A DNA stretch of 64,000 nucleotides from Synechococcus sp. PROS-9-1 (GTDB taxonomy: Bacteria; Cyanobacteriota; Cyanobacteriia; PCC-6307; Cyanobiaceae). Positions 38,041-46,701 of this stretch are shown piece after piece. The notes beneath the pieces were generated by a model. That model did no database searches, was not told the origin of the DNA, and was given only the letters and a program-made list of their open reading frames with translations. Positions within the stretch are counted from its first letter, which is position 1; each line of letters begins with the position of its first letter. Made by a program: the position numbers and the translations under genes. The stretch spans positions 1 to 64,000 of the forward strand of contig NZ_CP047961.1 in assembly GCF_014279775.1 (NCBI RefSeq), written 5' to 3'.

Positions 38041-39609
38041 TTGACTCCGTCTGGATTGGTGCAGGCCCGTTACCCGTTTGATGCGGTGACCCATGCGGAG
38101 ATGCGCAGAATTCGTCCACGGGGCGTATGGCGTGGTTCTCGGCTGGGTTGGGAATTTCCGCTTGCCTCAGCGGAGGCTCTGTTGCAGCGTTTTGAACGGC
38201 GCTTCCGGGTGGATGAGGAGCTGATGCGTTGGTTGCATTGGCATCGCCATCCGCTACCCCCGCTGCCGCCCCACCGAGATCTGGTCGCGCAGGCTGATCT
38301 GGATCAACGATTGCGTGATGGCCGCATACCGATGCCTCACCAGCGTTCTGGTGCGCGCTGGTTGTTAGCGCGGCGCGGCGCGGTGCTGGCCGATGAGATG
38401 GGTCTTGGCAAAACCCTCACTGTGTTGCTGGCGGCGAGAGCCTTGCTGCGTGCCTTGCCGTTGCGCTTGTTGGTTGTGGCCCCTGTGGGGTTGCATTCGC
38501 ATTGGCGCCGAGAGGCCGCGGCCCTTGAGCTCATGCCGGACCTTTGCAGCTGGGCGCGACTTCCCTCTGAGCTCCCGGAGGCGGGTACTTTGCTGCTGGT
38601 GGATGAGGCCCATTACGCCCAAACCCTGCGGGCACAACGCACTCAGGGTTTCCTGCGCCTTGCCCGGCATCCCCGCCTGAGAGCCATTTGGATGCTCACT
38701 GGCACACCAATGAAAAATGGCCGTCCTGATCAGCTATACCCCTTGCTGGCTGCGATGGACCATCCCATTGCTCGGGATCAGCACTCTTACGAGGAATTGT
38801 TTTGTCAGGGGCATTTCCGCGAGCAAGGCGGACGGCAGCGTTGGCAAACCGCAGGAGCCAGCCGATTGGACGAGCTGCGACGCCTGACCCGACCGCTTGT
38901 TTTGCATCGCCGCAAGCAGCAGGTTTTGGATCTCCCCCCCAAGCGAAGGACGTTTGAAGGGATCGCTCTCGACGGTGAGGAGCTGAAGGGCTTTGATTAC
39001 CGCCTTCGGCTGGTGATCGATGACTATCGCCAACGGGTGGCGCAGGGATTGGTGCGTTCTGACGCTGAATCTCTAGCGGTACTCACGGCTTTGCGGCAAA
39101 TTGCAGCTGAATTCAAGTTGCCGGCTGCGCAACAGTTGATTCAGCGTTTGCGGCAGCAGAACAAGCCGATCGTCTTGTTCAGCAGCTTTGTGGATCCGTT
39201 GCTGCTGCTCCACGAACGTCTTGGAGGTGTTTTGTTGACAGGCCGGCAGAAACCCGATCAGCGGCAGTCTGCTGTGGACCGCTTTCAAGCAGGGGAGTGC
39301 GATTTACTGTTGGCCACCTTTGCTGCTGGGGGGCTTGGTTTTACGCTCCATCGTGCTCAGCATGTTGTTCTCTTGGAACGGCCTTGGACGCCTGGGGACA
39401 TCGAACAAGCGGAAGATCGTTGCCATCGCATTGGTATGGAAGGAGGCTTGATCAGCCATTGGCTTCAGCTCGGTCTCGCTGATCAGCTCGTGGACGGTTT
39501 GGTGGCCAGCAAAGCCGAACGGATCGAGTTGTTGCTTGGACCGCGTCGCCTCACCCTCGATCGTCAGCCTTTGCCAACGATGGTGTCCCGTTGCTTGCAG
39601 GATTTGTGA
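38041..39609 (+). CDS. SNF2/SWI-type DEAD/DEAH helicase
   Basis: A 522-residue SF2 helicase-like ATPase. Motif I ADEMGLGKTLTVLLAA, motif II VDEAHYAQ, motif III MLTGTPMKNGRPDQ and the C-terminal motif VI region EQAEDRCHRIGMEG are all present, resembling small bacterial SNF2 proteins related to SMARCAL1/RapA-like translocases. The role may be DNA or nucleoprotein remodelling (inference). The first stop upstream in frame is at 37996, so the start is TTG 38041, TTG 38056 or GTG 38059. The last 46 bases overlap the convergent lipoprotein gene. Confidence 0.88.
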   Translation: MTPSGLVQARYPFDAVTHAEMRRIRPRGVWRGSRLGWEFPLASAEALLQRFERRFRVDEELMRWLHWHRHPLPPLPPHRDLVAQADLDQRLRDGRIPMPHQRSGARWLLARRGAVLADEMGLGKTLTVLLAARALLRALPLRLLVVAPVGLHSHWRREAAALELMPDLCSWARLPSELPEAGTLLLVDEAHYAQTLRAQRTQGFLRLARHPRLRAIWMLTGTPMKNGRPDQLYPLLAAMDHPIARDQHSYEELFCQGHFREQGGRQRWQTAGASRLDELRRLTRPLVLHRRKQQVLDLPPKRRTFEGIALDGEELKGFDYRLRLVIDDYRQRVAQGLVRSDAESLAVLTALRQIAAEFKLPAAQQLIQRLRQQNKPIVLFSSFVDPLLLLHERLGGVLLTGRQKPDQRQSAVDRFQAGECDLLLATFAAGGLGFTLHRAQHVVLLERPWTPGDIEQAEDRCHRIGMEGGLISHWLQLGLADQLVDGLVASKAERIELLLGPRRLTLDRQPLPTMVSRCLQDL

Positions 39610-39965
39610 CGCACATTGAGTTCATGCACCACCATCGGATCAGCAGACTTGCTTTCTTGGCGAAGTAGCGCCATGGCTTGGGTCACGTCGGCGCAGGCTT
39701 GGTCGGTCTTGCCCATCAGGGTGAGCAACAGCGAGCGATCAGCAAGCGCGGCTGGTTTGTCTCCATAAGCGTCAACGACCTCATTGCACCGTTGCAGTGC
39801 TGTGTCGAGATTGTTCAGATCAAGATCTGACATGCAATCGGCAATCGATATTTCAGTTGAGATGGTCGCGGGCTTCGGTTCGGATCGGCTGCGGCATCCC
39901 AAACCTGTTAAGAGCAAACCGCCAATCATCAGGATGGGAATGAATCGAATGGAAGAGGCCGTCAA
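39564..39965 (-). CDS. Small lipoprotein with TPR-like helices
   Basis: A 133-residue protein. The lipobox LLTGLGC near residues 18-24 indicates a lipid anchor. The mature part has paired helices reminiscent of TPRs (LDTALQRCNEVVDAYGDKPA and ALADRSLLLTLMGKTDQA) and several Cys. The TTG start overlaps the stop of the gene at 39962 by 4 bases, so the two are coupled. Function unknown. Confidence 0.7.
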   Translation of the reverse strand: MTASSIRFIPILMIGGLLLTGLGCRSRSEPKPATISTEISIADCMSDLDLNNLDTALQRCNEVVDAYGDKPAALADRSLLLTLMGKTDQACADVTQAMALLRQESKSADPMVVHELNVRHKSCKQRDTIVGKG

Positions 39966-40387
39966 TAGCTGTAGCGATTGTCATCGCTCGAGTTAGACGA
40001 ATTGAATGAATTGCTATTGCTTGAATCCGTCGAGTTGAGAACGCTTTCTGGGGATTTTGCAGAGCTTGTGCTGCCTCCAAAAAGATCGCCGAGGTATTGA
40101 CCGCAGTTGGGGTAGCTGCCTGGGTCTTCTACAACAGCCTCAGTGATCATGACCGCAGCATGTACTGGCGAGGTTTTGAACATTCCGCTTTTTTGGCGTT
40201 TGATCAAGGCATAAGCAGCTTCCCAGCTGACTTCGTGATCGTTATTGCTGCTTCTCATATAGCAATAGATTTTTGCTCCCTTAACGGCTTCAGGGGTCCC
40301 GGCTATCGCGTCTAATGGGGTCAAGCTGAGTCCAGCTAATCCGGCCAGAGAGAGGAAAAGCGCAAGGCGCTGGCGCAGTCGGGCCAT
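39962..40387 (-). CDS. Secreted cyanobacterial protein with Ser/Asn-rich tail
   Basis: A 141-residue protein. A signal peptide (LALFLSLAGLAGLSLTPLDAIA) ends near residue 29. A compact domain (about 30-105, with CYMRSSNNDHEVSWEAAYAL and a second Cys in YPNCGQYLG) is followed by a low-complexity Ser/Asn tail. The tail DNA is AT-richer than its surroundings. Co-transcribed with the lipoprotein gene. I do not recognise a functional family with confidence. Confidence 0.65.
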   Translation of the reverse strand: MARLRQRLALFLSLAGLAGLSLTPLDAIAGTPEAVKGAKIYCYMRSSNNDHEVSWEAAYALIKRQKSGMFKTSPVHAAVMITEAVVEDPGSYPNCGQYLGDLFGGSTSSAKSPESVLNSTDSSNSNSFNSSNSSDDNRYSY

Positions 40388-40450
40388 GGCAGGACAATTG
40401 AAGCGATCAGAAATAAAATATCGATTGAGATCGCTCTGTCTAGCCCTAAG

Positions 40451-40966
40451 TCAGGAATCACCGAGCCCAAGTGGCGTGAGCAGTTTCACTACAACAGGGA
40501 TGACCAGCAAGACAGTGATCAAGCGGACGGCATGCAGTGCAGCAACGGCTGCTCCAACGCCGTAGTCAGCCCCAACCAGGCTCATGCCGCTGATTCCACC
40601 AGGCGCTGCACCCAGCAGGGTGACGAGAGGATCAACGCCGAGCAGCCTGCTGCTCCATAGCCCCACCACAATTCCAGTGAGCACGAGGGTGAGCGTGATC
40701 AAGATAGCCGGTTTCCACAACTGCTGTAGTTGATCGAGTGAGGCTTTGGTCAGGCCTGTACCGATCACGGTGCCAATGGCGATTTCCAGGCAGGTCTTTG
40801 TGCCTGCTGGCCATTGAGCCACCTCGAGCCGTCCACTCATGCTCACCATGGCGGCTCCGATCAGTGCGCCTGCCAGTGGTGCAGCAGGGATTCCAGTGCG
40901 CGTGGCAAGCAATCCCATGCTTGTGCCGGCGAGTAGATAGAGGAGCACCGTTGTGAGTGGGGGCAT
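40451..40966 (-). CDS. Half-length AbrB-family membrane protein
   Basis: About 171 residues, with five or six hydrophobic segments and the AAPGGISGMSLVGADYGVGA block near the middle. This matches the AbrB membrane family (not the AbrB transcription factor), once called ammonia monooxygenase-like. Family members are usually about 350 residues with two copies of this unit, so this is a single-unit form. It may dimerise. The substrate is unknown. ATG 40966 is preferred; GTG 40975 is also in frame. Confidence 0.75.
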   Translation of the reverse strand: MPPLTTVLLYLLAGTSMGLLATRTGIPAAPLAGALIGAAMVSMSGRLEVAQWPAGTKTCLEIAIGTVIGTGLTKASLDQLQQLWKPAILITLTLVLTGIVVGLWSSRLLGVDPLVTLLGAAPGGISGMSLVGADYGVGAAVAALHAVRLITVLLVIPVVVKLLTPLGLGDS

Positions 40967-41050
40967 GAACACCACGCTGCAGATTGATCCTTAGTCTGGA
41001 TCGAGCGGTTCTGATGTGCTGTTATCGGGGCATATCTGTTTGTTGGGGCG

Positions 41051-41341
41051 ATGACCCAGTCCGTTTCCTTCCGCATTACGCGTACCGCTGAGGATGTGGC
41101 GCAGACCCTGAATGCCCTATCTCAACGGCTGATCAAGCTTGAGAATCGTCTTGAGAGTTTGGAGCTTCAGCTGGAACGCCAGTCTTCGGAGGTCAACAGC
41201 ATGCCCGCAGATGAGATGGAACGTCTTGATGGTGTGGATCGCTTGCTCACCGATTGCAGAGACCTTTTGCTGAGTTCTGAGCCGCAATGGGTCGATCAAT
41301 CCAGTTCTGTTATGTCCTCGGAGCAAGACTTGGCTGCCTAA
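41051..41341 (+). CDS. Small coiled-coil protein, unknown function
   Basis: A 96-residue protein. Residues 13-48 form a strong heptad helix (TLNALSQRLIKLENRLESLE), and the C-terminus is acidic and polar. The ATG at 41051 is preceded by GGGGCG. There is no membrane segment. It is the first of three short plus-strand genes ending at the tRNA-Gly gene. Not recognised. Confidence 0.6.
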   Translation: MTQSVSFRITRTAEDVAQTLNALSQRLIKLENRLESLELQLERQSSEVNSMPADEMERLDGVDRLLTDCRDLLLSSEPQWVDQSSSVMSSEQDLAA

Positions 41342-41355
41342 CCCATGTCATGGGT
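41341..41355. repeat. Short perfect inverted repeat, possible operator
   Basis: ACCCATG-T-CATGGGT: seven-base arms around one base, beginning at the stop codon of the coiled-coil gene and ending 24 bases before the next ATG. Its size and position would suit a dimeric regulator site for the following gene. No known consensus matched. Confidence 0.4.
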
Positions 41356-41379
41356 GGCACAATTTGAATAAAGCCATCT

Positions 41380-41583
41380 ATGGCTCACTCATCCTCCAAT
41401 TCCGCAGCGACGTGCGAAGTCATGTCGCGCAACCACCAAAATTTCTTTGAAGGTGGCCACCAGCTTGAAAAGCTGGAATTCGCTCTCGCCGTTGCAATCA
41501 CGCGTGGAGATGCCAGCAGATGCGAAATGCTTCGCGGTCAGATTGCTGAACTTGGAGGCAATATCGAAGAGCCAGGTACTTGA
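41380..41583 (+). CDS. Small protein of unknown function
   Basis: 67 residues, or 53 if it starts at ATG 41422. The core is an amphipathic helical hairpin (LEKLEFALAVAITRGDASRCEMLRGQ, two helices around GD) that resembles short cyanobacterial helical proteins. It has one Cys and no membrane segment. It lies 38 bases after the coiled-coil gene, behind the inverted repeat at 41341. Not recognised. Confidence 0.55.
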   Translation: MAHSSSNSAATCEVMSRNHQNFFEGGHQLEKLEFALAVAITRGDASRCEMLRGQIAELGGNIEEPGT

Positions 41584-41637
41584 GTTAAGATTGGCTTGAG
41601 ATTCATTCGTTAGACTATTGATATTCAGGTCCATTTA

Positions 41638-41865
41638 GTGTTGAATTCGGTCCTCGATAGAACTTCAACGATGCTGCAATCTGCTCCCAATCAAAAACAG
41701 GAGCATCTTGCCAAAGCTGTTGCATTTTTCCAGAAAGCGCAATCTGCAGCTGAAGCAGGAGACGTCTCGTCTTCAGGATCTTTGATTTTGAAAGCACTTG
41801 GACAGGAGCGACGAGCAGGTACCGTCGGCCCTCAAGTGATGCAATTGATTAAACCCAGATCTTGA
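41638..41865 (+). CDS. Small helical protein of unknown function
   Basis: 75 residues from GTG 41638, or 64 from ATG 41671. The sequence AFFQKAQSAAEAGDVSSSGSL with LKALGQERRAG forms a helix-turn-helix pair like a single TPR, ending GPQVMQLIKPRS. It stops 3 bases before the 3' end of the opposing tRNA-Gly gene. I believe similar short proteins occur in other marine Synechococcus, but that is from memory. No function is known. Confidence 0.55.
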   Translation: MLNSVLDRTSTMLQSAPNQKQEHLAKAVAFFQKAQSAAEAGDVSSSGSLILKALGQERRAGTVGPQVMQLIKPRS

Positions 41866-41868
41866 CTA

Positions 41869-41940
41869 AGCGGGTGACCGGATTCGAACCGGCGACGTCC
41901 AGCTTGGGAAGCTGACATTCTACCGCTGAATTACACCCGC
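41869..41940 (-). tRNA. tRNA-Gly (anticodon CCC)
   Basis: The 72-base minus-strand sequence folds into a full cloverleaf: acceptor GCGGGTG/CACCCGC, D stem ATTC/GAAT, anticodon stem TCAGC/GCTGG with loop TTCCCAA, five-base variable loop, and T stem GCCGG/CCGGT with loop TTCGAAT. Anticodon CCC (41906-41908) reads GGG. The discriminator is U and CCA is not encoded. Confidence 0.97.
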
Positions 41941-41967
41941 ATAGGCGTGATTATATCTCACGCCTAT
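41941..41967 (-). promoter_or_regulatory. tRNA-Gly promoter -10 box inside a perfect inverted repeat
   Basis: Ten-base arms (41941-41950 and 41958-41967) flank a seven-base centre. On the minus strand TATAAT occupies 41955-41950, which puts transcription start one to three bases before the tRNA 5' end at 41940. No good -35 is seen. The repeat could be an operator or a structured end of the upstream aminotransferase transcript. Confidence 0.6.
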
Positions 41968-41990
41968 GCTCTATTTGATGATTAACCGCT

Positions 41991-43145
41991 CTAGTTTTTG
42001 CTTAAGACTGCTGATGCAGCGCTAAGGCCAGCACCCATCTCGCCCTTGTGGAAGCCGAGTGAATGCAATACGGATTCAATGGCAGCGACGGCTGTCAACA
42101 CATCTCGATCGCAGACAAAGCCGAGATGGCCAATGCGGAACACCTTGCCTTTGAGATGGTCTTGACCGCCAGCTAACAGAATGTCGAAGCGATCTTTAAT
42201 CGTTTTACGCAGCAGTTCCGCATCCATTCCTGTAGGTGCAACTGCCGTAATCGCCGGACTTCCATAGCCTTCGGCTGCAAACAGCTCCAATCCGATCGCT
42301 TTCATCGCAGCTTGTGCTGCATCGCGGTGGCGAGCATGGCGGGCAAAAATCGCTTTAAGACCTTCTGCCTGCATCATCTCCAGTGCGGCGTCGAGAGCGA
42401 AGTACAAATTCACGGCAGGCGTGAACGGATTGCTGTTTTTGGCGGCAGTTTTCCGGTAAGGGCCCAAATCCAAATAAAACTTGGGTAGATCCGAACGTTC
42501 ATAGGCCGTCCAAGCTCGCTCACTCATTGCGACAAAGCTGAGCCCCGGCGGCATCATGTATCCCTTTTGGGATCCAGATGCGACCACATCAAGGTTCCAG
42601 TCATCCATGGGCACGTTGGTGGCGCCCAGGCTGGTGACGCAGTCGGCGATGGTCAGCGCTGTGCCATGGGCTTGGACGTGGCGGCTGATCGTTTCAAGAT
42701 CGTTGATCACCCCTGTGGACGTTTCTGAATGGGTCAGGATCACCGCGCGGATCGTTTTGTCACTGTCGGCTTCCAAAGCGGTCCGGAAGTTGTCCGGGTC
42801 AAGGGGTTGTCCCCACTCCGCCTTAATGACGTCCACCTCAAGGCCGTAAGCGCGCGCCACCTTGACCCAGCGCTCGCCGAACTTGCCGTTGTCGCCACAG
42901 ATCACTCGATCTCCACGACTGAGTGTGTTGATGATTCCCGCTTCCATGGCAGCTGTGCCGCTACCGGTGATCACCAGCACGTCGTTGTTGGTTTGATGCA
43001 GCCAGCGCAGTTGAGCGGTTGTTCGTTCCACCACCGCTTGAAAATCACCGCTGCGGTGCCCGATGGGATGGCGACCCATCGCTTTCAGAACCGTTTCTGG
43101 CACCGGGGTGGGTCCGGGGATCATCAGGGTGAGCTTGTCCTGCAC
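41991..43145 (-). CDS. Class V aminotransferase, serine/alanine-glyoxylate type
   Basis: A 384-residue PLP enzyme. The pyridoxal lysine is Lys194 in ASGSQKGYMMPPG. The N-terminal MIPGPTPVPETVL and GHRSGDF, with LTHSETSTGV and DCVTSLGA, match the alanine/serine-glyoxylate aminotransferase family, which removes photorespiratory glyoxylate in phototrophs. Some members make serine or phosphoserine instead, so the substrate is inferred. It is divergent from cbiD with 42 bases between starts. Confidence 0.9.
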   Translation of the reverse strand: MQDKLTLMIPGPTPVPETVLKAMGRHPIGHRSGDFQAVVERTTAQLRWLHQTNNDVLVITGSGTAAMEAGIINTLSRGDRVICGDNGKFGERWVKVARAYGLEVDVIKAEWGQPLDPDNFRTALEADSDKTIRAVILTHSETSTGVINDLETISRHVQAHGTALTIADCVTSLGATNVPMDDWNLDVVASGSQKGYMMPPGLSFVAMSERAWTAYERSDLPKFYLDLGPYRKTAAKNSNPFTPAVNLYFALDAALEMMQAEGLKAIFARHARHRDAAQAAMKAIGLELFAAEGYGSPAITAVAPTGMDAELLRKTIKDRFDILLAGGQDHLKGKVFRIGHLGFVCDRDVLTAVAAIESVLHSLGFHKGEMGAGLSAASAVLSKN

Positions 43146-43187
43146 GTCCGGAAGAGCGCCAATCGTTCATTCTAAAAAACGATCCGC

Positions 43188-44375
43188 TTGCAATTCGGTA
43201 TCACTCAATCCCTCACAGATGCTTTCCAAGGGCTGACTCTCCCCGTCTGGGTTGCCGCCGCAGCTCGTGCGGCTACGCAAGTGCTGTGTGGTCAGACCGC
43301 TGAAAATCCACAATCGCTGCAGATTCCAGGTCGCGATCAGCCGCTAAATGTGCCGATTCAGTCTTCAGCGCCCTTGCTGGCGGGTGAGCAGGCGCTGGCG
43401 ATCAGTCGTTGCGATCCAGGTCCAGGGCTGGATCTCACGCGAGATTTAGAAATTTGGATTCAGGCGCGATGGAGTGAACCGGAAACAGGTTGGTTGGAGA
43501 TCGTGCCGGGGGAGGGACTCGGCAGACAGGGGAGTGCAGGTGATCTTTGCGCGTCTGACTTCGCTCGCCGTTTGCTTGAGGCCAATCTGCGCGACCTGGT
43601 TCCTCCTGGTCGATGTTTGCAGTTGGAAGTTGTGTTTCCGCTTGGCCGCGAGCTGGCCCAGCGCACGAGTAATGCAGCGTTTGGCGTGGTGGATGGCTTG
43701 GCCTTAATCGGCACGCAAGCTGAGGTGCAGTCGAGTGCATCGCCGGATCAGCTGCGCGCCAGCCTTGATGCTCTTCAGGCGATTGCGGGAGCAGCCGATT
43801 TCGGCGGAGCTCTCACCCTGGTGATTGGTGAGAACGGGTTGGATCTCGCTCATCAGCTGGGTCTTGCTGATCAACAGCCTTTGTTGAAGGCAGGGAACTG
43901 GATTGGACCTTTGCTTGTGGCCAGTGCGGAAGCGGGTGTGAGCAATCTGCTGTTGCTCGGCTATCACGGAAAGCTGGTCAAATTGGCTGGCGGGATCTTC
44001 CATACCCATCACCATTTGGCAGATGGTCGCTTAGAGGTTCTTGCGGCGATTGCCCTGCAGCAGGGACTCGGTGTTGATCTGATCAAAGAGCTGCTGGGTT
44101 GTGCGTCGATGGAATCAGCGCTTCAAGAGCTTCAGAAGCACGATTGCACCGAGGCTGATCGGGTCTGGCAAGCGATTGCACAGGCGGTTGAACTGCGAAG
44201 CGAGGCTTACCTAAAGCGGTATGGCAGCTGGCCTATGCGGGTCGGTGCGGCATTGTTTGATCGCCAACGCCAGCTGCGCTGGACCGGATTGACAGGACAC
44301 TCGCTTCTCGCCCGCTGCGGACTTGGCATTCATTCGGAAGGGGAAGAAGCCGGTTTTGATCCTTCTCTACGCTGA
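43188..44375 (+). CDS. cbiD: Cobalt-precorrin-5B C1-methyltransferase CbiD
   Basis: A 395-residue CbiD, the methyltransferase of the anaerobic (early cobalt insertion) B12 pathway. The C-terminal half has the diagnostic GNWIGPLLVASAEAGV, LLLGYHGKLVKLAGGIFHTH and ADGRLEVLAA. The N-terminal GxTTGxCAAAAxxAA block is altered to GLTLPVWVAAAARAATQ, as I recall in other picocyanobacteria. TTG 43188 is the first possible start. guaA follows after 48 bases. Confidence 0.9.
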   Translation: MQFGITQSLTDAFQGLTLPVWVAAAARAATQVLCGQTAENPQSLQIPGRDQPLNVPIQSSAPLLAGEQALAISRCDPGPGLDLTRDLEIWIQARWSEPETGWLEIVPGEGLGRQGSAGDLCASDFARRLLEANLRDLVPPGRCLQLEVVFPLGRELAQRTSNAAFGVVDGLALIGTQAEVQSSASPDQLRASLDALQAIAGAADFGGALTLVIGENGLDLAHQLGLADQQPLLKAGNWIGPLLVASAEAGVSNLLLLGYHGKLVKLAGGIFHTHHHLADGRLEVLAAIALQQGLGVDLIKELLGCASMESALQELQKHDCTEADRVWQAIAQAVELRSEAYLKRYGSWPMRVGAALFDRQRQLRWTGLTGHSLLARCGLGIHSEGEEAGFDPSLR

Positions 44376-44423
44376 AGGAACTGAAGGTTTGGAAGGCCGT
44401 TCTTTTGACGGTCCTAGTGCGGT

Positions 44424-46010
44424 ATGTCATCAGTCCAGAGCGAAGGTCAGCGCAAACCGGCCATCGTCATTCTTGATTTCGGTTCCCAGTACTCGGAACT
44501 GATTGCACGCCGAGTGCGCGAGACGGAGGTGTTCTCGCTGGTGTTGGGCTACAGCACCAGCGCTGAAGAATTACGGGCTTTGTCTCCCCGTGGAATCATC
44601 CTCAGCGGAGGCCCAAGTTCGGTCTATGCCGATGAGGCCCCCCTCTGCGATCCAGCAATTTGGGATCTGGGCATCCCTGTGCTGGGGGTCTGCTACGGCA
44701 TGCAGTTGATGGTTCAGCAGCTTGGTGGTCAGGTGGTGGCAGCCACGGGTAAGGCCGAATACGGCAAGGCTCCGCTCGTGGTGGATGACCCCACTGAACT
44801 GCTTACGAATGTGGAGAGTGGTTCCACGATGTGGATGAGTCACGGTGATTCCGTGGAGGCCTTGCCCGAGGGCTTCGTGCGTTTGGCTCATACAGCGAAT
44901 ACGCCTGAGGCGGCGATTGCGAATCAGAGTCGACGTTTATATGGCACTCAATTTCATCCTGAGGTGGTGCATTCCAGCGGTGGAATGGTGATGATTCGCA
45001 ATTTTGTTTATCACATCTGCGGTTGCGAACCGGATTGGACCACTGAGACTTTTATCGATGAAGCTGTCGCCAACGTGCGTGAACAGGTTGGTAAAAAGCG
45101 GGTGCTGCTTGCCCTATCAGGAGGCGTAGATTCTTCAACCCTTGCTTTTTTATTGAAGAAAGCGATTGGAGATCAACTCACCTGCATGTTTATCGATCAA
45201 GGCTTTATGCGCAAAGGCGAGCCTGAATTCCTGATGGAGTTCTTTGATCGCAAATTTAATATTCACGTGGAGTACATCAATGCTCGAGAACGGTTTATCA
45301 AGAAGCTCGATGGCATTACGGATCCAGAGGAGAAGCGCAAAATCATCGGTACGGAATTTATCCGTGTATTTGAAGAGGAAAGTCGCCGTCTTGGCCCCTT
45401 TGATTACTTAGCCCAGGGCACGTTGTATCCAGATGTGATTGAAAGCGCTGGCACCAACGTGGACCCCAAAACCGGCGAGCGTGTGGCTGTGAAGATCAAG
45501 AGCCATCACAACGTTGGGGGGCTTCCTAAGGATCTGCGTTTCAAGTTGGTGGAGCCCTTACGCAAACTGTTTAAGGATGAAGTTCGCAAGGTGGGCCGAA
45601 CGCTTGGGTTGCCCGAGGAGATCGTGAGTCGTCATCCTTTTCCTGGCCCTGGACTGGCCATTCGCATCTTGGGCGAAGTCACGGAGGAAAAGCTTGATTG
45701 TTTGCGTGATGCTGATCTGATTGTGCGCGAGGAGGTAAATGCGGCAGGGCTGTATCACGACATTTGGCAGGCGTTTGCAGTGCTTCTTCCCGTGCGCTCC
45801 GTGGGTGTGATGGGCGATAAGCGCACCTATGCCTGGCCGATCGTGCTGCGCTGTGTGTCGAGTGAGGACGGCATGACCGCCGATTGGTCGAGGCTTCCCT
45901 ACGACCTGATGGAAACGATTTCTAATCGGATCGTGAATGAGGTGAAAGGAGTGAATCGCGTGGTGATGGACATCACCAGTAAGCCTCCGGGAACGATTGA
46001 GTGGGAATGA
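44424..46010 (+). CDS. guaA: GMP synthase (glutamine-hydrolysing)
   Basis: The 528-residue enzyme converting XMP to GMP. The class I glutaminase domain has Cys90 in [11 protein letters not shown] and the His-x-Glu in FHPEVVH. The PP-loop ATPase motif [15 protein letters not shown] follows at about 229, and the dimerisation domain ends [11 protein letters not shown], as in the family. The start is ATG 44424. Confidence 0.97.
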   Translation: MSSVQSEGQRKPAIVILDFGSQYSELIARRVRETEVFSLVLGYSTSAEELRALSPRGIILSGGPSSVYADEAPLCDPAIWDLGIPVLGVCYGMQLMVQQLGGQVVAATGKAEYGKAPLVVDDPTELLTNVESGSTMWMSHGDSVEALPEGFVRLAHTANTPEAAIANQSRRLYGTQFHPEVVHSSGGMVMIRNFVYHICGCEPDWTTETFIDEAVANVREQVGKKRVLLALSGGVDSSTLAFLLKKAIGDQLTCMFIDQGFMRKGEPEFLMEFFDRKFNIHVEYINARERFIKKLDGITDPEEKRKIIGTEFIRVFEEESRRLGPFDYLAQGTLYPDVIESAGTNVDPKTGERVAVKIKSHHNVGGLPKDLRFKLVEPLRKLFKDEVRKVGRTLGLPEEIVSRHPFPGPGLAIRILGEVTEEKLDCLRDADLIVREEVNAAGLYHDIWQAFAVLLPVRSVGVMGDKRTYAWPIVLRCVSSEDGMTADWSRLPYDLMETISNRIVNEVKGVNRVVMDITSKPPGTIEWE

Positions 46011-46075
46011 GCCTGTTTGAGGGGCTGGTGGATGGGCCTCAGCGTCGATATCCTTAGCGCCCGGCATCAATCCCC

Positions 46076-46687
46076 TTGACCGCTGCTCAAGAGCAGGACC
46101 TCCAGCTTCAGCGCCGTCTTCAGCAAGACAGCATTCTGTTGGCAGGGAAAACGATCTATATCAACCCCTTCTTGTATTGGCGTCGCTTCGACAGCAATAC
46201 GGATCGTTGGTTGCGCGAACCGGGCCAGCTCCCGGAAGAGCAGATTGCCGTGAATCGCAGTCGCTTTTATCCCGAGCTCGACTGGACCTTGCTCAAAGAT
46301 TCCGATCGGGAGATCAAGGATGGAGCCGTGGAGATGTTCCTCAAAAGCATGGAGCTGATTGGGACGTTTCATCCTGAGCTCAGCTCCGGACATCTGCTTG
46401 AGGTGGAGCGCAAGATGGCGATCACCAAGAAGCGATCGTTCGAGCGTTGGGTGGAGAAGTCGTACCGGCGACGCGCTAAGCAGGAAGCGTGGGAGCGACG
46501 TCGCTTTGATCGTGATCGTTTTTGGCGCTCGTGGGGGGAATGGCTTGCCTTAGAAGCCACCCATCACGCCTTGGCCCCAGCGGTGGCGTTGTTGGTGCTC
46601 ACAGGTGTGGGGGGTTGGTGGCTTGGGTCATCTCATTCAAGTTGTCCAACACTTTTGCCTCCTCCGCAGCAGACTGGAGTGCGCTGA
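46076..46687 (+). CDS. Conserved protein with C-terminal membrane helix
   Basis: A 203-residue protein. A basic, Trp/Arg-rich soluble part (GKTIYINPFLYWRRFDSNTD, then RWVEKSYRRRAKQEAWERRR) leads into one membrane helix near 167-183 (APAVALLVLTGVGGWWLG) and a short tail. It starts with TTG 46076 after a CCCC run, 65 bases after guaA. Not recognised. The strongly basic stretch before the helix predicts a cytoplasmic N-terminus. Confidence 0.65.
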   Translation: MTAAQEQDLQLQRRLQQDSILLAGKTIYINPFLYWRRFDSNTDRWLREPGQLPEEQIAVNRSRFYPELDWTLLKDSDREIKDGAVEMFLKSMELIGTFHPELSSGHLLEVERKMAITKKRSFERWVEKSYRRRAKQEAWERRRFDRDRFWRSWGEWLALEATHHALAPAVALLVLTGVGGWWLGSSHSSCPTLLPPPQQTGVR

Positions 46688-46701
46688 GTTCGGGTCTGCT
46701 C

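Noticed and set aside
41869-41940. tRNA-Gly as an integration site with att repeats
   Set aside because: I found no second copy of the tRNA 3' sequence nearby and no integrase gene.
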